39,957 nt of DNA from Faecalibacterium sp. (GTDB lineage Bacteria > Bacillota > Clostridia > Oscillospirales > Ruminococcaceae), in the NCBI GenBank assembly GCA_029264955.1, contig JARHYC010000013.1:1-39957 (forward strand), in the 5' to 3' direction. Shown here one piece after another: positions 23,792-32,718 of this stretch (its first letter is position 1; each line of letters starts with the position of its first letter). The notes under the pieces were generated by a model. That model searched no databases. It was not told the origin of the DNA and worked only from the letters and a program-made list of their open reading frames with translations. The translations under genes and the position numbers were made by a program.

Positions 23792-23848
23792 ATCAATTTT
23801 GATTTTGATTTTTGGCACTGCTAATAAAAGAATCGAGGTAATTTTCTC

Positions 23849-25777
23849 ATGGCTCTAAAACAGTTTAAGGCTGAAAGCAAAAAATTGATGGACATGATGA
23901 TTCACTCCATCTATACCAATCGAGAGATTTTCCTGCGCGAGCTGATCAGCAACGCATCCGATGCCTTGGACAAGCTGTATTTCCGCAGCCTGACCGACTC
24001 CAATGTCGGCATGACCAAGGATGACTTTGGCATTCACCTAACCCTGGATAAGGAAGGCCGTCTGCTGACCATCACCGATAATGGTATCGGTATGACCAAG
24101 GAAGAACTGGAAAAGAATCTGGGCACCATCGCTCATTCCGGCAGCTTGGATTTCAAGACGGAGAACAAGGACGAAAACATCGACATCATCGGTCAGTTTG
24201 GTGTTGGTTTCTACGCAAGCTTCATGGTTGCAGACCATGTAACCGTCGTCAGCCGTGCTTACGGCAGCGATGAGGCATGGCAGTGGGAAAGCTCTGGTGT
24301 GGATGGCTACAAAATCGAGCCTGCTGACAAGGACGAAGTAGGTACCGATATCATCCTGCATATCAAGGAGAATACCGAGGACGAGCGCTTCGATAATTTC
24401 CTGTCTGAATCCGATATCGTTGCAATCGTGAAGAAATACAGCGACTATGTGCGCTATCCCATCACTATGTATCGTGAAAAGAGCCGAATGAAGGAAAAGC
24501 CCGAAGATGCCGGCGAGGATTACAAACCCGAGTATGAAACCTACACCGAACTGGAAACCCTGAACAGCATGGTCCCCATCTGGAAAAAGCAGAAGAGCGA
24601 AGTTACCGACGAAGAGTACAACGACTTCTACAAGTCCAAGTTCCATGACTTTTCCGATCCCGCTCGCGTGATTGTGTCCCGTACTGAAGGCACCGCAAAC
24701 TATAATGCCCTGCTGTTTGTTCCGGATCGCCCCGCTTACGACTATTACAGCAAAGACTTTGAAAAAGGGTTGGCTCTGTATGCTTCCGGTGTGCTGATTA
24801 TGGAAAAGTGTGCAGACCTGCTGCCTGACTACTTCAGCTTCGTCAAGGGCATCGTGGACAGTCAGGATCTGAGCCTGAATATCAGCCGTGAAATGCTCCA
24901 GCAGGACAATCAGCTGAAGCTGATTCGCAACGCCTTGGAGAAGAAGATCAAGAACGAGCTGCGTGCAATGCAGATGAACGAACGTGAGAAGTACGAAAAC
25001 TTCTGGAAAAACTTTGGTCGCCAGATCAAGTTTGGCTGCTACGCCGATTACGGTATGCACAGTGCTCTGCTGAAGGATCTTTTGATGTTCTACTCTGCAA
25101 AGCAACAGAAGATGATTACGCTGGACGAATACACCGAATCAATGCCCACTGAACAGAAGTACATCTACTTCGCAGCTGGTGACGTAAGCGAGCGTTTGGC
25201 TAAACTGCCTTCTACCGAGCTGGTTCTGGATAAGGGATATGATGTTCTGCTCTGTACCGAGGACGTGGATGAGTTCTGTCTACAGATTCTGCATTCTGCT
25301 GATGCGAAAGACGCTGAGGGTAAGGACCGTTCCGTTGCGTTCAAGAACGTAAACAGCGGCGATCTGGGTCTTGAAACCGAGGAAGAAAAGAAGGCTGCTG
25401 AGAACGCTACCGCAGAAAACAAAGAGCTGTTCGACGCTATGACTGCTGCTTTGGACGGCAAAATCAAGCAGGTCAAGATTTCTACCCGCCTGAAAGAGCA
25501 TCCCGTTTGCCTGTCCTCTGACGGTCCTCTGTCCATCGAGATGGAAAAGGTGCTGCGCAGCCAGCCGGGCGGTGAAGATGTTACCAGTGAAAAGATCCTG
25601 GAATTGAACGCACAGCATCCTGTTTTTGCTGTTATGCAGGCTGCACAGGCTGCCGGCAATACCGAAAAGATTAAACAGTATGCTACCATTCTGTACGCAC
25701 AGGCTCAGCTGATTGAGGGCCTGCCTGTAGACGATCCTGCTGCTTATACACAGGCTGTCTGTGCCCTAATGCAGTAA
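23849..25777 (+). CDS. htpG: chaperone HtpG (Hsp90)
   Basis: The bacterial Hsp90, an ATP-driven cytoplasmic chaperone dimer. It has 642 residues, normal length. The N-terminal GHKL ATPase motifs are ELISNASDALDKLYF (about 30-45), DNGIGMTKEEL (about 77-87) and IGQFGVGFYASF (about 115-126); the middle and C-terminal dimerisation domains follow. GAGGTAA lies upstream of the start. It is monocistronic, with its own CIRCE-controlled promoter and a terminator. Very sure. Confidence 0.98.
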   Translation: MALKQFKAESKKLMDMMIHSIYTNREIFLRELISNASDALDKLYFRSLTDSNVGMTKDDFGIHLTLDKEGRLLTITDNGIGMTKEELEKNLGTIAHSGSLDFKTENKDENIDIIGQFGVGFYASFMVADHVTVVSRAYGSDEAWQWESSGVDGYKIEPADKDEVGTDIILHIKENTEDERFDNFLSESDIVAIVKKYSDYVRYPITMYREKSRMKEKPEDAGEDYKPEYETYTELETLNSMVPIWKKQKSEVTDEEYNDFYKSKFHDFSDPARVIVSRTEGTANYNALLFVPDRPAYDYYSKDFEKGLALYASGVLIMEKCADLLPDYFSFVKGIVDSQDLSLNISREMLQQDNQLKLIRNALEKKIKNELRAMQMNEREKYENFWKNFGRQIKFGCYADYGMHSALLKDLLMFYSAKQQKMITLDEYTESMPTEQKYIYFAAGDVSERLAKLPSTELVLDKGYDVLLCTEDVDEFCLQILHSADAKDAEGKDRSVAFKNVNSGDLGLETEEEKKAAENATAENKELFDAMTAALDGKIKQVKISTRLKEHPVCLSSDGPLSIEMEKVLRSQPGGEDVTSEKILELNAQHPVFAVMQAAQAAGNTEKIKQYATILYAQAQLIEGLPVDDPAAYTQAVCALMQ

Positions 25778-25802
25778 AAGTATTTTTCAGCAAACACTTA
25801 AC

Positions 25803-25848
25803 AAACGTGTCATGTTCTGCTATCATAAGAGCATGGCACGTTTTATTT
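25803..25848 (+). terminator. terminator of htpG
   Basis: AAACGTGTCATG (25803-25814) pairs with CATGGCACGTTT, with one G-U pair, around a 17-base loop and followed by a T-rich tail. Confidence 0.72.
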
Positions 25849-25879
25849 TGTAACATATTGTGTGCAGGGAGATTTCAGC

Positions 25880-27088
25880 ATGGCATTTTATAAGGTGTAT
25901 AACGACAACAACAATGACAACAAGGGACCGTTTAATTGGTTCTTAGTGCTCTTCATGTTTATAATTGGCGCTTGGCCGATTGCGTTAATGCTCACCCTCG
26001 GGAATCTTGCCCCTATGTTGGAACGGCTCGTGAATCGCACCCGTACACAACAAAATGGTAACAGCCACCGTGGCACATATCATCAGGGACAAGCAAGTTT
26101 TTCTGGTGCAGCTTCAGCAGATATGGCCCAGGCCGGCAAGAAAGAAAATATTGATCAGGAACACGCACGCAGCCTGAAAAATCGCAAAGTTCTCTCTTCT
26201 ATCTTTTTGATTCTGGGAGCCCTCATTGCAGTAACTGCGTTGCCCCACTGTATGGGTATTCTGGATGATATTATTTATGGATTGTTTGATAGCTTCACAT
26301 TCCGTTATTCTGTTCTGCCTGCCTTATATTCGTTGATTGGCGGTGGTGCATTTGCTTGGGTGGGCTCCCGCATGAAACGCACGTTACGCTTGGAAAAGCT
26401 CATGGCTACCATCACCGGTGATGCTGATAATATTTCCATTAAAAAACTCAGTTCTTCCAGCGGATACAACAAAAAGGAAACTCTGGAGCTGGTGAAAGGC
26501 GCTATCAATCACGGTCTGTTTGGTTCTACTGCTTACATTGATATGAGCACCGACACCTTAGTGATTCGTGGTGAAGCACCTGCTCCTGCTCCCAAAAAGC
26601 CTCGTAAGAAAAAGGAAGAAACAGACAAAAAAGAATCTAAACCCGAAAATGCTTACGCCCATATTCTACAGCAACTGCGCAGCGTCAACGATGCGATCCC
26701 TGGCGAAGAAATGAGTGCCAAAATTGACCGACTGGAAGATATTTCTACCCGTATTTTCACGCTCGTCGAAAAAGCACCTGAGAAAAAGCCGCAGATGAGT
26801 AAGTTTATGGATTACTACCTGCCTACGGCGCTGAAGCTGCTGGATACTTATGCCACACTGGATCAGCAGGGCTTGCAGGGACAGAATGTGACCGAAACCA
26901 AGTCCAGCATTGAAAACGCAATGGATATGCTGATTGATGCATTTGAGGGCCAGTTGGACAAACTGTTCCAGACAGATGCACTGGATGTTTCCAGTGATAT
27001 CGCGGCACTGCAGAATATGCTGACCATGGATGGTCTGACCCCAGATGGTCTGTTTGACGCCACTGTACAGCCTTCTGATCTCAACTAA
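25880..27088 (+). CDS. XpaC-family membrane protein (5-bromo-4-chloroindolyl phosphate hydrolysis type)
   Basis: The 402-residue protein has membrane segments at about 19-41, 104-124 and 143-163, a Lys/Glu-rich linker near 236-258, and a C-terminal helical domain of about 140 residues. That domain (DYYLPTALKLLDTYATLD, ENAMDMLIDAFEGQLDKLF) is the XpaC signature. XpaC proteins usually stand next to a TelA-type toxic-anion-resistance gene and are linked to envelope processes; no TelA gene is in this window. The start at 25880 has CAGGGAG upstream; a GTG at 25862 is rejected because it would precede the ribosome site. Family is fairly sure; function unknown. Confidence 0.87.
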   Translation: MAFYKVYNDNNNDNKGPFNWFLVLFMFIIGAWPIALMLTLGNLAPMLERLVNRTRTQQNGNSHRGTYHQGQASFSGAASADMAQAGKKENIDQEHARSLKNRKVLSSIFLILGALIAVTALPHCMGILDDIIYGLFDSFTFRYSVLPALYSLIGGGAFAWVGSRMKRTLRLEKLMATITGDADNISIKKLSSSSGYNKKETLELVKGAINHGLFGSTAYIDMSTDTLVIRGEAPAPAPKKPRKKKEETDKKESKPENAYAHILQQLRSVNDAIPGEEMSAKIDRLEDISTRIFTLVEKAPEKKPQMSKFMDYYLPTALKLLDTYATLDQQGLQGQNVTETKSSIENAMDMLIDAFEGQLDKLFQTDALDVSSDIAALQNMLTMDGLTPDGLFDATVQPSDLN

Positions 27089-27104
27089 TTCTCTTTTCAC
27101 AAAT

Positions 27105-27145
27105 AAAAGTGCCTCGAACAAATCATGTTCGAGGCATTTTTATTT
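27105..27145. terminator. bidirectional terminator between xpaC-type gene and ydcF-type gene
   Basis: AAAAGTGCCTCGAACA and TGTTCGAGGCATTTTT pair around a 5-base loop, T-rich on both strands. It ends two converging transcripts. Confidence 0.92.
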
Positions 27146-27164
27146 GTGTTTATACTTACATTCA

Positions 27165-27971
27165 CTACAATCCATACAGCCGCAAGAAACCAACTGTACC
27201 GCGTAAAGGGCCTGCTGTGGGGCTCTTAAATACCCAGTAGTATAATACTGCCAATGCTTCTCGCAGATAGCTTGTTGGGATTTGCGTCAGTGGCAACCCC
27301 GCCGGGACAGCGTGTGCTTGCGTAAATCCTTCCTGTGCGGCATATTTACCGGCACGATAGCAATGGAATCCATTGGTTACATAAGCAATCGGCTGGGTGG
27401 GATCTTTTCCATGCTGACGCAGGATTTCGGCTGCAAATCGGAAATTTTCTTCTGTGGAAGTGCTTCTCGCCTCCATCAGAATACTTTCTTCCGGTACACC
27501 ATGATTCACCAGCCAGCGTTTCATGGCAAGTGCTTCTGAAATATTCTCCTGAGGTCCCTGACCGCCACAGACCACAACGGTTGTGTCTGGGTTTTCCTGG
27601 TAGTAGTGCAGTGCTGCACGCAGCCGATACACCAAAACCAACGAAGGCTGATCACCATGTACTGCACAGCCTAATACTACTAACGTTTTCTCTGTTCCTT
27701 CTGCGGTGTTTTTGATTTGTCCGAAAACAATCACCGCAATCGTCAAAGCCATGACCAGACAGCCTGCCAGTACGATGCCCAGCAGGATGCGTCCCGCCAA
27801 CGTCTGGGTTGCCCATGGGTCAATTTTACGCCAGAAGACCGCATACAACAGGCTGACTGCCGTCAGCAGCCAAACCAGCAGATTACCCAGATTAAAATTA
27901 CTGAATAGCAGATAGTAAAGGCTCAAAAGTGCCAATCCTATCGTCAGGATATTCAGAATCAGCTGTTTCAT
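27165..27971 (-). CDS. YdcF/SanA-type DUF218 membrane protein
   Basis: The 268-residue product has three N-terminal membrane segments (about 3-23, 29-46 and 61-86), then a DUF218 domain. Its landmarks are VVLGCAVHGDQPS, GGQGPQENISEALAMKRWL and ARSTSTEENFRFA. DUF218 proteins have been linked to envelope integrity and antibiotic tolerance; the ligand is unknown. Its start ATG overlaps the deoB stop by four bases, so it is translated from the deoB message. The pairing with deoB has no obvious metabolic sense. Confidence 0.9.
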   Translation of the reverse strand: MKQLILNILTIGLALLSLYYLLFSNFNLGNLLVWLLTAVSLLYAVFWRKIDPWATQTLAGRILLGIVLAGCLVMALTIAVIVFGQIKNTAEGTEKTLVVLGCAVHGDQPSLVLVYRLRAALHYYQENPDTTVVVCGGQGPQENISEALAMKRWLVNHGVPEESILMEARSTSTEENFRFAAEILRQHGKDPTQPIAYVTNGFHCYRAGKYAAQEGFTQAHAVPAGLPLTQIPTSYLREALAVLYYWVFKSPTAGPLRGTVGFLRLYGL

Positions 27972-29146
27972 TCCAGGACCTCAGCCAGCAGACTTTCCCC
28001 TGCCAGCGCATCAGCAGGCACATCCAAATAATCGCAGATCGTCTTTGCAATGTGGCCAAAGCACATCCGCGTGCCCATATTGACACCTGCCTTGACCTTG
28101 GGGCCGCAAACCAGCAGCGGCACATACTCACGGGTATGATCGGTCGTTTTGGTAAAGGAAGGATCGCAGCCGTGGTCTGCGGTGACCATCAGGATATCAT
28201 CCTCCCGCATACCGGGAACAAACTCGCCCAAGAAGCGGTCAAACTCCGTAGCCGCCGCAGCATAACCCGCCACATCGCGACGATGACCATACAGCATATC
28301 AAAGTCAACCAAATTCACAAAAGCCAGACCTTCGAAATCGCGGGTCTGCAGTGCCTTGGTAAATGCAATACCATTGGTATTGCCCGTAGTCTTGATGCTT
28401 TCCGTAACACCCTTGCCATCGAAAATATCCGAAATCTTGCCTACCGCAATAACATCCTTGCCGGCAGCCTTCAGCACATCCAGCATCGTATCGCGCGGAG
28501 GTGGCAGGCTAATGTCATGACGGTTGGTGGTGCGGTAGAAGTCCTCTGCGCCGCTACCCAGGAACGGACGTGCAATCACACGACCTACCCCCCATTCGCC
28601 CTGCAGCATTTCACGCGCAAGCTCACAATACTCATACAGCTTTGCCACAGGAACCATTTCCTCATGTGCAGCAACTTGGAACACGCTGTCTGCACTGGTG
28701 TACACGATCAATGCATTCTCGCGCAAGGCCTGCTCACCATAATCTTTCAAAACCTGCGTACCTGAGTACGGCTTGTTGCACAGTACCTTATGACCGGTAG
28801 CCTGCTCAAATTTATGAATCAGCTCGTCCGGGAATCCATTCGGGAATGTGGGCAGCGGCTGATTGCTCACCACGCCGGCAATCTCCCAGTGACCGATAGT
28901 TGTATCTTTACCCTGGCTCTGTTCCTGCAGGCGTGCAAAAGATCCTGTCAACTCCACCGGATTTGCTGAAACCTTTACACCATCTATATTCAATAAGCCT
29001 AGCTTGTGCATATTCGGCGTGTTAAAATTAGGGTGTGCTGCGATTGCCGCCAGCGTATTTGCGCCAACATCACCGAAAGCGGCAGCATCCGGCTCTTCGC
29101 CAATGCCGAAACTATCCAGTACAATCAGAAATACACGTTTTGCCAT
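27968..29146 (-). CDS. deoB: phosphopentomutase
   Basis: It interconverts (deoxy)ribose-1-phosphate and (deoxy)ribose-5-phosphate in nucleoside salvage. The 392-residue product has the alkaline-phosphatase-fold metal ligands: the N-terminal FLIVLDSFGIGEEPDA, VTADHGCDPSFTKTTDH and a C-terminal His region. YTSADSVFQVAAHEE holds the threonine that becomes phosphorylated. The start at 29146 has AAGGAG upstream. It is first of a two-gene operon. No purine phosphorylase or deoxyribose aldolase gene adjoins, so the salvage partners are elsewhere. Confidence 0.97.
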   Translation of the reverse strand: MAKRVFLIVLDSFGIGEEPDAAAFGDVGANTLAAIAAHPNFNTPNMHKLGLLNIDGVKVSANPVELTGSFARLQEQSQGKDTTIGHWEIAGVVSNQPLPTFPNGFPDELIHKFEQATGHKVLCNKPYSGTQVLKDYGEQALRENALIVYTSADSVFQVAAHEEMVPVAKLYEYCELAREMLQGEWGVGRVIARPFLGSGAEDFYRTTNRHDISLPPPRDTMLDVLKAAGKDVIAVGKISDIFDGKGVTESIKTTGNTNGIAFTKALQTRDFEGLAFVNLVDFDMLYGHRRDVAGYAAAATEFDRFLGEFVPGMREDDILMVTADHGCDPSFTKTTDHTREYVPLLVCGPKVKAGVNMGTRMCFGHIAKTICDYLDVPADALAGESLLAEVLE

Positions 29147-29181
29147 ATTGATCTACTCCTTTATAAAATAGTCATTTTTTC

Positions 29182-29200
29182 AATATAGTAACACTATATT
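29182..29200. repeat. palindrome upstream of deoB
   Basis: AATATAGT, AAC, ACTATATT: an 8-bp perfect inverted repeat with a 3-base spacer, 36 bases upstream of the deoB start. It could be an operator for deoB, but I cannot name the regulator. Confidence 0.45.
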
Positions 29201-29276
29201 TCTATTTTACTATACTTATCTGTTTTTTTCTACACCCAGCAGGCTTTGTCTATTTATAAACAATAGTCGCAAAGTA

Positions 29277-29305
29277 TTGCAGTTCAACAAATTTTTAGTT
29301 ATAAT
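29277..29305 (+). promoter_or_regulatory. promoter of pyk-luxS
   Basis: TTGCAG (29277-29282) and a perfect TATAAT (29300-29305) are 17 bases apart. The leader to the ATG is about 85 bases. Confidence 0.75.
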
Positions 29306-29395
29306 GTATGTGTAGGAAATTTGATTTTCGTCAAAATGACAATAATCCAAGAACGTAATTAAAGTCAAAATACAAAGAAAAGGAGATTACAACTT

Positions 29396-31150
29396 ATGGG
29401 TACAATCCGCAAGACAAAGATTATCTGCACCCTGGGCCCCTCGACTGATAAGGAGGGCGTGCTGCGCAAAATGATGCTGGCTGGCATGAACGTAGCGCGT
29501 TTCAATTTCTCTCATGGCTCACACGAAGAGCACATGGGGCGTTTGAAGCTGCTGCGCAGCCTGCGCGAAGAACTGGATCTGCCTGTTGCAACTCTGCTGG
29601 ACACCAAGGGTCCCGAAATCCGTCTGAAGGATTTCAAGAATGGTGTTGAAATGCTGGAAGCCGGTCAGACCTTCACCCTGACCACCCGTGATGTGGAAGG
29701 CACCAAGGAAATCTGCTCTATCACTTACGGCGATCTGCCCAATGACGTTTCCGCCGGCGGCACCATCATGCTGGACGACGGTCTGATTCAGCTGACCATT
29801 CAGGAAGTTACTTCTACTGACATCGTTTGCACCGTTGTCAACGGCGGCAAAATCAAGAACAAAAAGGGCGTTAATGTCCCCGGCGTTCACCTGTCCATGC
29901 CCTACATGAGCCAGCGTGATAAGGAAGATATCCTGTTCGGTATCGAGAACGGTTATGACTTCATCGCAGCCAGCTTTGTACGCACCGCGCAGGATATTTA
30001 CGACATTCGTCAGGTCTTGAACGAGCACAACTCTCACATCCGCATCATTGCAAAAATCGAAAACCAGGAAGGCGTTGACAACATCGACGCTATTCTGGCA
30101 GCAGCTGACGCTGTCATGGTTGCTCGTGGCGACTTGGGCGTTGAAATCGACTTCACCGAGATTCCCAGCATCCAGAAGAACATCATCCACCGCTCCTTCA
30201 CCTTCGGCAAGCCGGTTATTACCGCTACCCAGATGCTCGACAGCATGATGGAAAATCCCCGCCCCACTCGCGCTGAAATCACCGACGTTGCAAACGCAAT
30301 TTACGACGGCACCTCTGCTATCATGCTGAGCGGCGAAACTGCTGCAGGCAAGTACCCCGATGAAGCTGTCCGCACGATGGCTGCTATTGCAGAGCGCACT
30401 GAATCTGACCACAACTATCTGGCAAGCTTCCGCAACGGTCTGAACGGCAGCAATCTGTCCATCAGCGACGCAACTGCACACGCTGCTTGCACTACCGCAA
30501 TGGATATCAATGCAAATGCTATCGTTACTGTTACCGAAAGCGGTACTACTGCTCGCCTGCTGAGCAAGTACCGTCCTGAGCCGCCCATTATCGCTTGCGT
30601 GATGGACGAGCAGGTTCAGCGTCAGCTGTCTCTGTCCTGGGGCATTACCCCCCTGCTGATGGAAGAGGCACACTCTACCGACGCTCTGATTGAAATGTCT
30701 ACTGCTGCTGCTGAAAAGGCTGGTTTCCTGCAGAGCGGCGATCTGGCTGTTGTGACCGCTGGTGTTCCCGTTGGTATCTCCGGCACCACCAACATGATCA
30801 AGGTGCACATGGTCGGCGATTGCCTGAGCATGGGCAACGGCGTTGGCAACCACTCTGTCGCACGCGGTGTCGCTTGTGTCTGCCGTACGCTGGATGAGAT
30901 CAGCGCTAAGTTCACTCCCGGCTGTGTACTGGTTGTCCCTGGCACCACCAATGCAATGCTGCCTTGGATTCGTAATGCCGCTGCTGTTGTCACCGAAGAA
31001 GGCGGCATGAACAGCCATGCTGCTATTGTTGGTCTGACACTGGACAAGCCTGTGATCGTTGGTGCATTCTCCGCTACCGAGAACATCAAGGATGGTCAGA
31101 TGATCGCTGTGGACAGCGCCCACGGCACCGTTCAGAGCCTGCAGGTCTAA
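29396..31150 (+). CDS. pyk: pyruvate kinase with C-terminal PEP-utiliser domain
   Basis: It converts phosphoenolpyruvate and ADP to pyruvate and ATP, the last glycolytic step. The 584 residues exceed the 470-residue core because of a C-terminal phosphohistidine-type domain (GGMNSHAAIVGLTLDKPV) like that of Bacillus pyruvate kinase. The core shows ATLLDTKGPEIR, VMVARGDLGVEI and TATQMLDSMMENPRPTRAE. AAGGAG precedes the start at 29396. LuxS follows 21 bases after the stop, so the two form an operon. Very sure. Confidence 0.98.
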   Translation: MGTIRKTKIICTLGPSTDKEGVLRKMMLAGMNVARFNFSHGSHEEHMGRLKLLRSLREELDLPVATLLDTKGPEIRLKDFKNGVEMLEAGQTFTLTTRDVEGTKEICSITYGDLPNDVSAGGTIMLDDGLIQLTIQEVTSTDIVCTVVNGGKIKNKKGVNVPGVHLSMPYMSQRDKEDILFGIENGYDFIAASFVRTAQDIYDIRQVLNEHNSHIRIIAKIENQEGVDNIDAILAAADAVMVARGDLGVEIDFTEIPSIQKNIIHRSFTFGKPVITATQMLDSMMENPRPTRAEITDVANAIYDGTSAIMLSGETAAGKYPDEAVRTMAAIAERTESDHNYLASFRNGLNGSNLSISDATAHAACTTAMDINANAIVTVTESGTTARLLSKYRPEPPIIACVMDEQVQRQLSLSWGITPLLMEEAHSTDALIEMSTAAAEKAGFLQSGDLAVVTAGVPVGISGTTNMIKVHMVGDCLSMGNGVGNHSVARGVACVCRTLDEISAKFTPGCVLVVPGTTNAMLPWIRNAAAVVTEEGGMNSHAAIVGLTLDKPVIVGAFSATENIKDGQMIAVDSAHGTVQSLQV

Positions 31151-31171
31151 TCATAAGAAAGGGAGTTTCCC

Positions 31172-31624
31172 ATGGAACGTATTGCCAGCTTTTGTGTTGA
31201 CCACACTGTTCTGGAGCGTGGTATGTATCTGAGCCGTCGTGACGGCGATGTTGACACCTGGGACATCCGTATGAAAAAGCCTAATCAGGGCGATTATCTG
31301 ACGACCAGTACTGCTCATACGCTGGAGCATCTTTTTGCTACTCTGGCACGCAACAGTGCCCAGAGTGAGAATGTGATTTACGTTGGTCCGATGGGCTGCC
31401 GCACTGGGTTTTACCTATTGACGCGTGGTCTAGACGATGCGCAGGTGTTGCATCTGACACAAGACTGCTTCCGTCAGATGGCTGTATTCACCGGTGATAT
31501 TCCCGGTGCCAGCGAGGTAGAATGCGGCAACTATCAGGATATGGACCTGGAGGGCGCACGCCAAGAAGCTTCTTCCATGTTGTCTATTCTGGACAGCTGG
31601 AGCCCCGAAAAAATGCGATATTGA
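31172..31624 (+). CDS. luxS: S-ribosylhomocysteine lyase
   Basis: It splits S-ribosylhomocysteine into homocysteine and the autoinducer-2 precursor DPD. The product has 150 residues. Iron ligands are H49 and H53 (HTLEHLFA) with E52 as base, C76 in GPMGCRTGFYL, and the third metal ligand C118 in EVECGNYQDM. GAAAGGGAG lies upstream of the ATG. It is co-transcribed with pyk and closed by a strong terminator. No pfs (nucleosidase) gene is in the window, though that enzyme is needed to supply its substrate. Confidence 0.97.
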   Translation: MERIASFCVDHTVLERGMYLSRRDGDVDTWDIRMKKPNQGDYLTTSTAHTLEHLFATLARNSAQSENVIYVGPMGCRTGFYLLTRGLDDAQVLHLTQDCFRQMAVFTGDIPGASEVECGNYQDMDLEGARQEASSMLSILDSWSPEKMRY

Positions 31625-31638
31625 TTGTATCGCCATAA

Positions 31639-31662
31639 GTGACTGCTCTTGCTAACAGTCAC
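31639..31662 (+). repeat. hairpin after luxS
   Basis: GTGACTG and CAGTCAC (7 bp) pair around a 10-base loop between luxS and its terminator. There is no T-run, so it may protect the 3' end rather than terminate. Confidence 0.45.
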
Positions 31663-31667
31663 AATAG

Positions 31668-31705
31668 AAAAATGCCCGACACCAAATAAGGTGTCGGGCA
31701 TTTTT
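31668..31705. terminator. bidirectional terminator of luxS and the ComEC-like gene
   Basis: AAAAATGCCCGACACC and GGTGTCGGGCATTTTT form a perfect 16-bp stem around a 6-base loop. Confidence 0.94.
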
Positions 31706-31707
31706 CT

Positions 31708-32712
31708 TTATGGACGGTATCTGGGTTTCTTACGTTCTGTATACACCGTTGGATCACCGTATTGGTCTGCCACAACGATGATATCCCCATACAAATCTGT
31801 TTCGTAAAATTCTGCACCAATCGCAGCAAAATTTTCCATTGCTATACTATGGGGATGTCCATACAGATTATTCCATCCACAGCTGGCCACCACAATTTTC
31901 GGATGAACGGCTTGCAGAAACTCAGCCGTATTACTGGAACTAGAGCCATGATGTCCTGCTTTGAACACGTCTGCTTGCAGCGGATATCCCTTCGACAACA
32001 TTTTTTCCTCCGCCTCTGCTTCTGCATCTCCTGTATCCAAAAAAGAAAAATCCCCCATTTGGAACATCGTACACAACGAAAGATTGTTATATCCCTGCTC
32101 TTTTCCTGATTGCACAACACCATCACCAATCAGTGTAATCGTACCGTCCCCTAATGGGAATGCTGTTTTTTCTGCTGGCACGACTATCTTTGTACCACAT
32201 ACATCTGCACAATCCAAAATTTCCTGATAGGAATCACCTGTTGGGGTAACCGCTTTTGAAAAATCTGGAATCCAAAGCTCTTGTACCGGAAATTCTGCAA
32301 TAACATCATCCATTGCACCGATATGATCACTGTCTGGATGGGTCATCACCAGAAGCTCTAACTGCTCGACCTCTTTTTGCCTCAAGTACATCAGAAGATT
32401 TTCTTTTGCTTCATTGGGTCCAGCATCAATCAATGCAAAATGATCTCCTTGCTGAATTAAAACCGCATCGCCTTGCCCCACATCAATAAAATGGACTTGG
32501 GTGTCTCCCGCTTCTGGCGGAACGCTTCGTGGCGATGGTGCAATTTCAGCCCAGCGGTAGATATCATCCCAAGTAGGAACAGTTCCATTGCCACCAAAGG
32601 TGGAAATAACCAGGCAGAACAGCAGGAAGACCGATGCCAGACCAATCCGCAGTCTCTTCTGCAGCGCCTTCTTTTGCGCCGCAGAAAGTTCACCGTACAT
32701 TGCCCATTTCAT
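31708..32712 (-). CDS. ComEC/Rec2-like metallo-beta-lactamase-fold hydrolase
   Basis: The 334-residue protein has one N-terminal membrane helix (about residues 22-41) and then an extracytoplasmic metallo-beta-lactamase domain. Metal motifs are VHFIDVGQGDAVLI, VMTHPDSDHIGAMD and FKAGHHGSSSSNTAEF. It matches the C-terminal hydrolase part of the DNA-uptake protein ComEC without the channel part. Such stand-alone proteins may be nucleases. It starts six bases after the ygiQ stop and has no clear ribosome site, so translation is likely coupled. Confident in fold; substrate unknown. Confidence 0.92.
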   Translation of the reverse strand: MKWAMYGELSAAQKKALQKRLRIGLASVFLLFCLVISTFGGNGTVPTWDDIYRWAEIAPSPRSVPPEAGDTQVHFIDVGQGDAVLIQQGDHFALIDAGPNEAKENLLMYLRQKEVEQLELLVMTHPDSDHIGAMDDVIAEFPVQELWIPDFSKAVTPTGDSYQEILDCADVCGTKIVVPAEKTAFPLGDGTITLIGDGVVQSGKEQGYNNLSLCTMFQMGDFSFLDTGDAEAEAEEKMLSKGYPLQADVFKAGHHGSSSSNTAEFLQAVHPKIVVASCGWNNLYGHPHSIAMENFAAIGAEFYETDLYGDIIVVADQYGDPTVYTERKKPRYRP

Positions 32713-32718
32713 AGATGG

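Noticed and set aside
24038-25105. 355-residue minus-strand frame inside htpG
   Set aside because: Antisense shadow of htpG with no start signal.
29519-31123. 534-residue open frame on the minus strand inside pyk
   Set aside because: It is antisense to a certain pyruvate kinase gene, has no ribosome site and its translation is low-complexity; it is a by-product of biased codon use.
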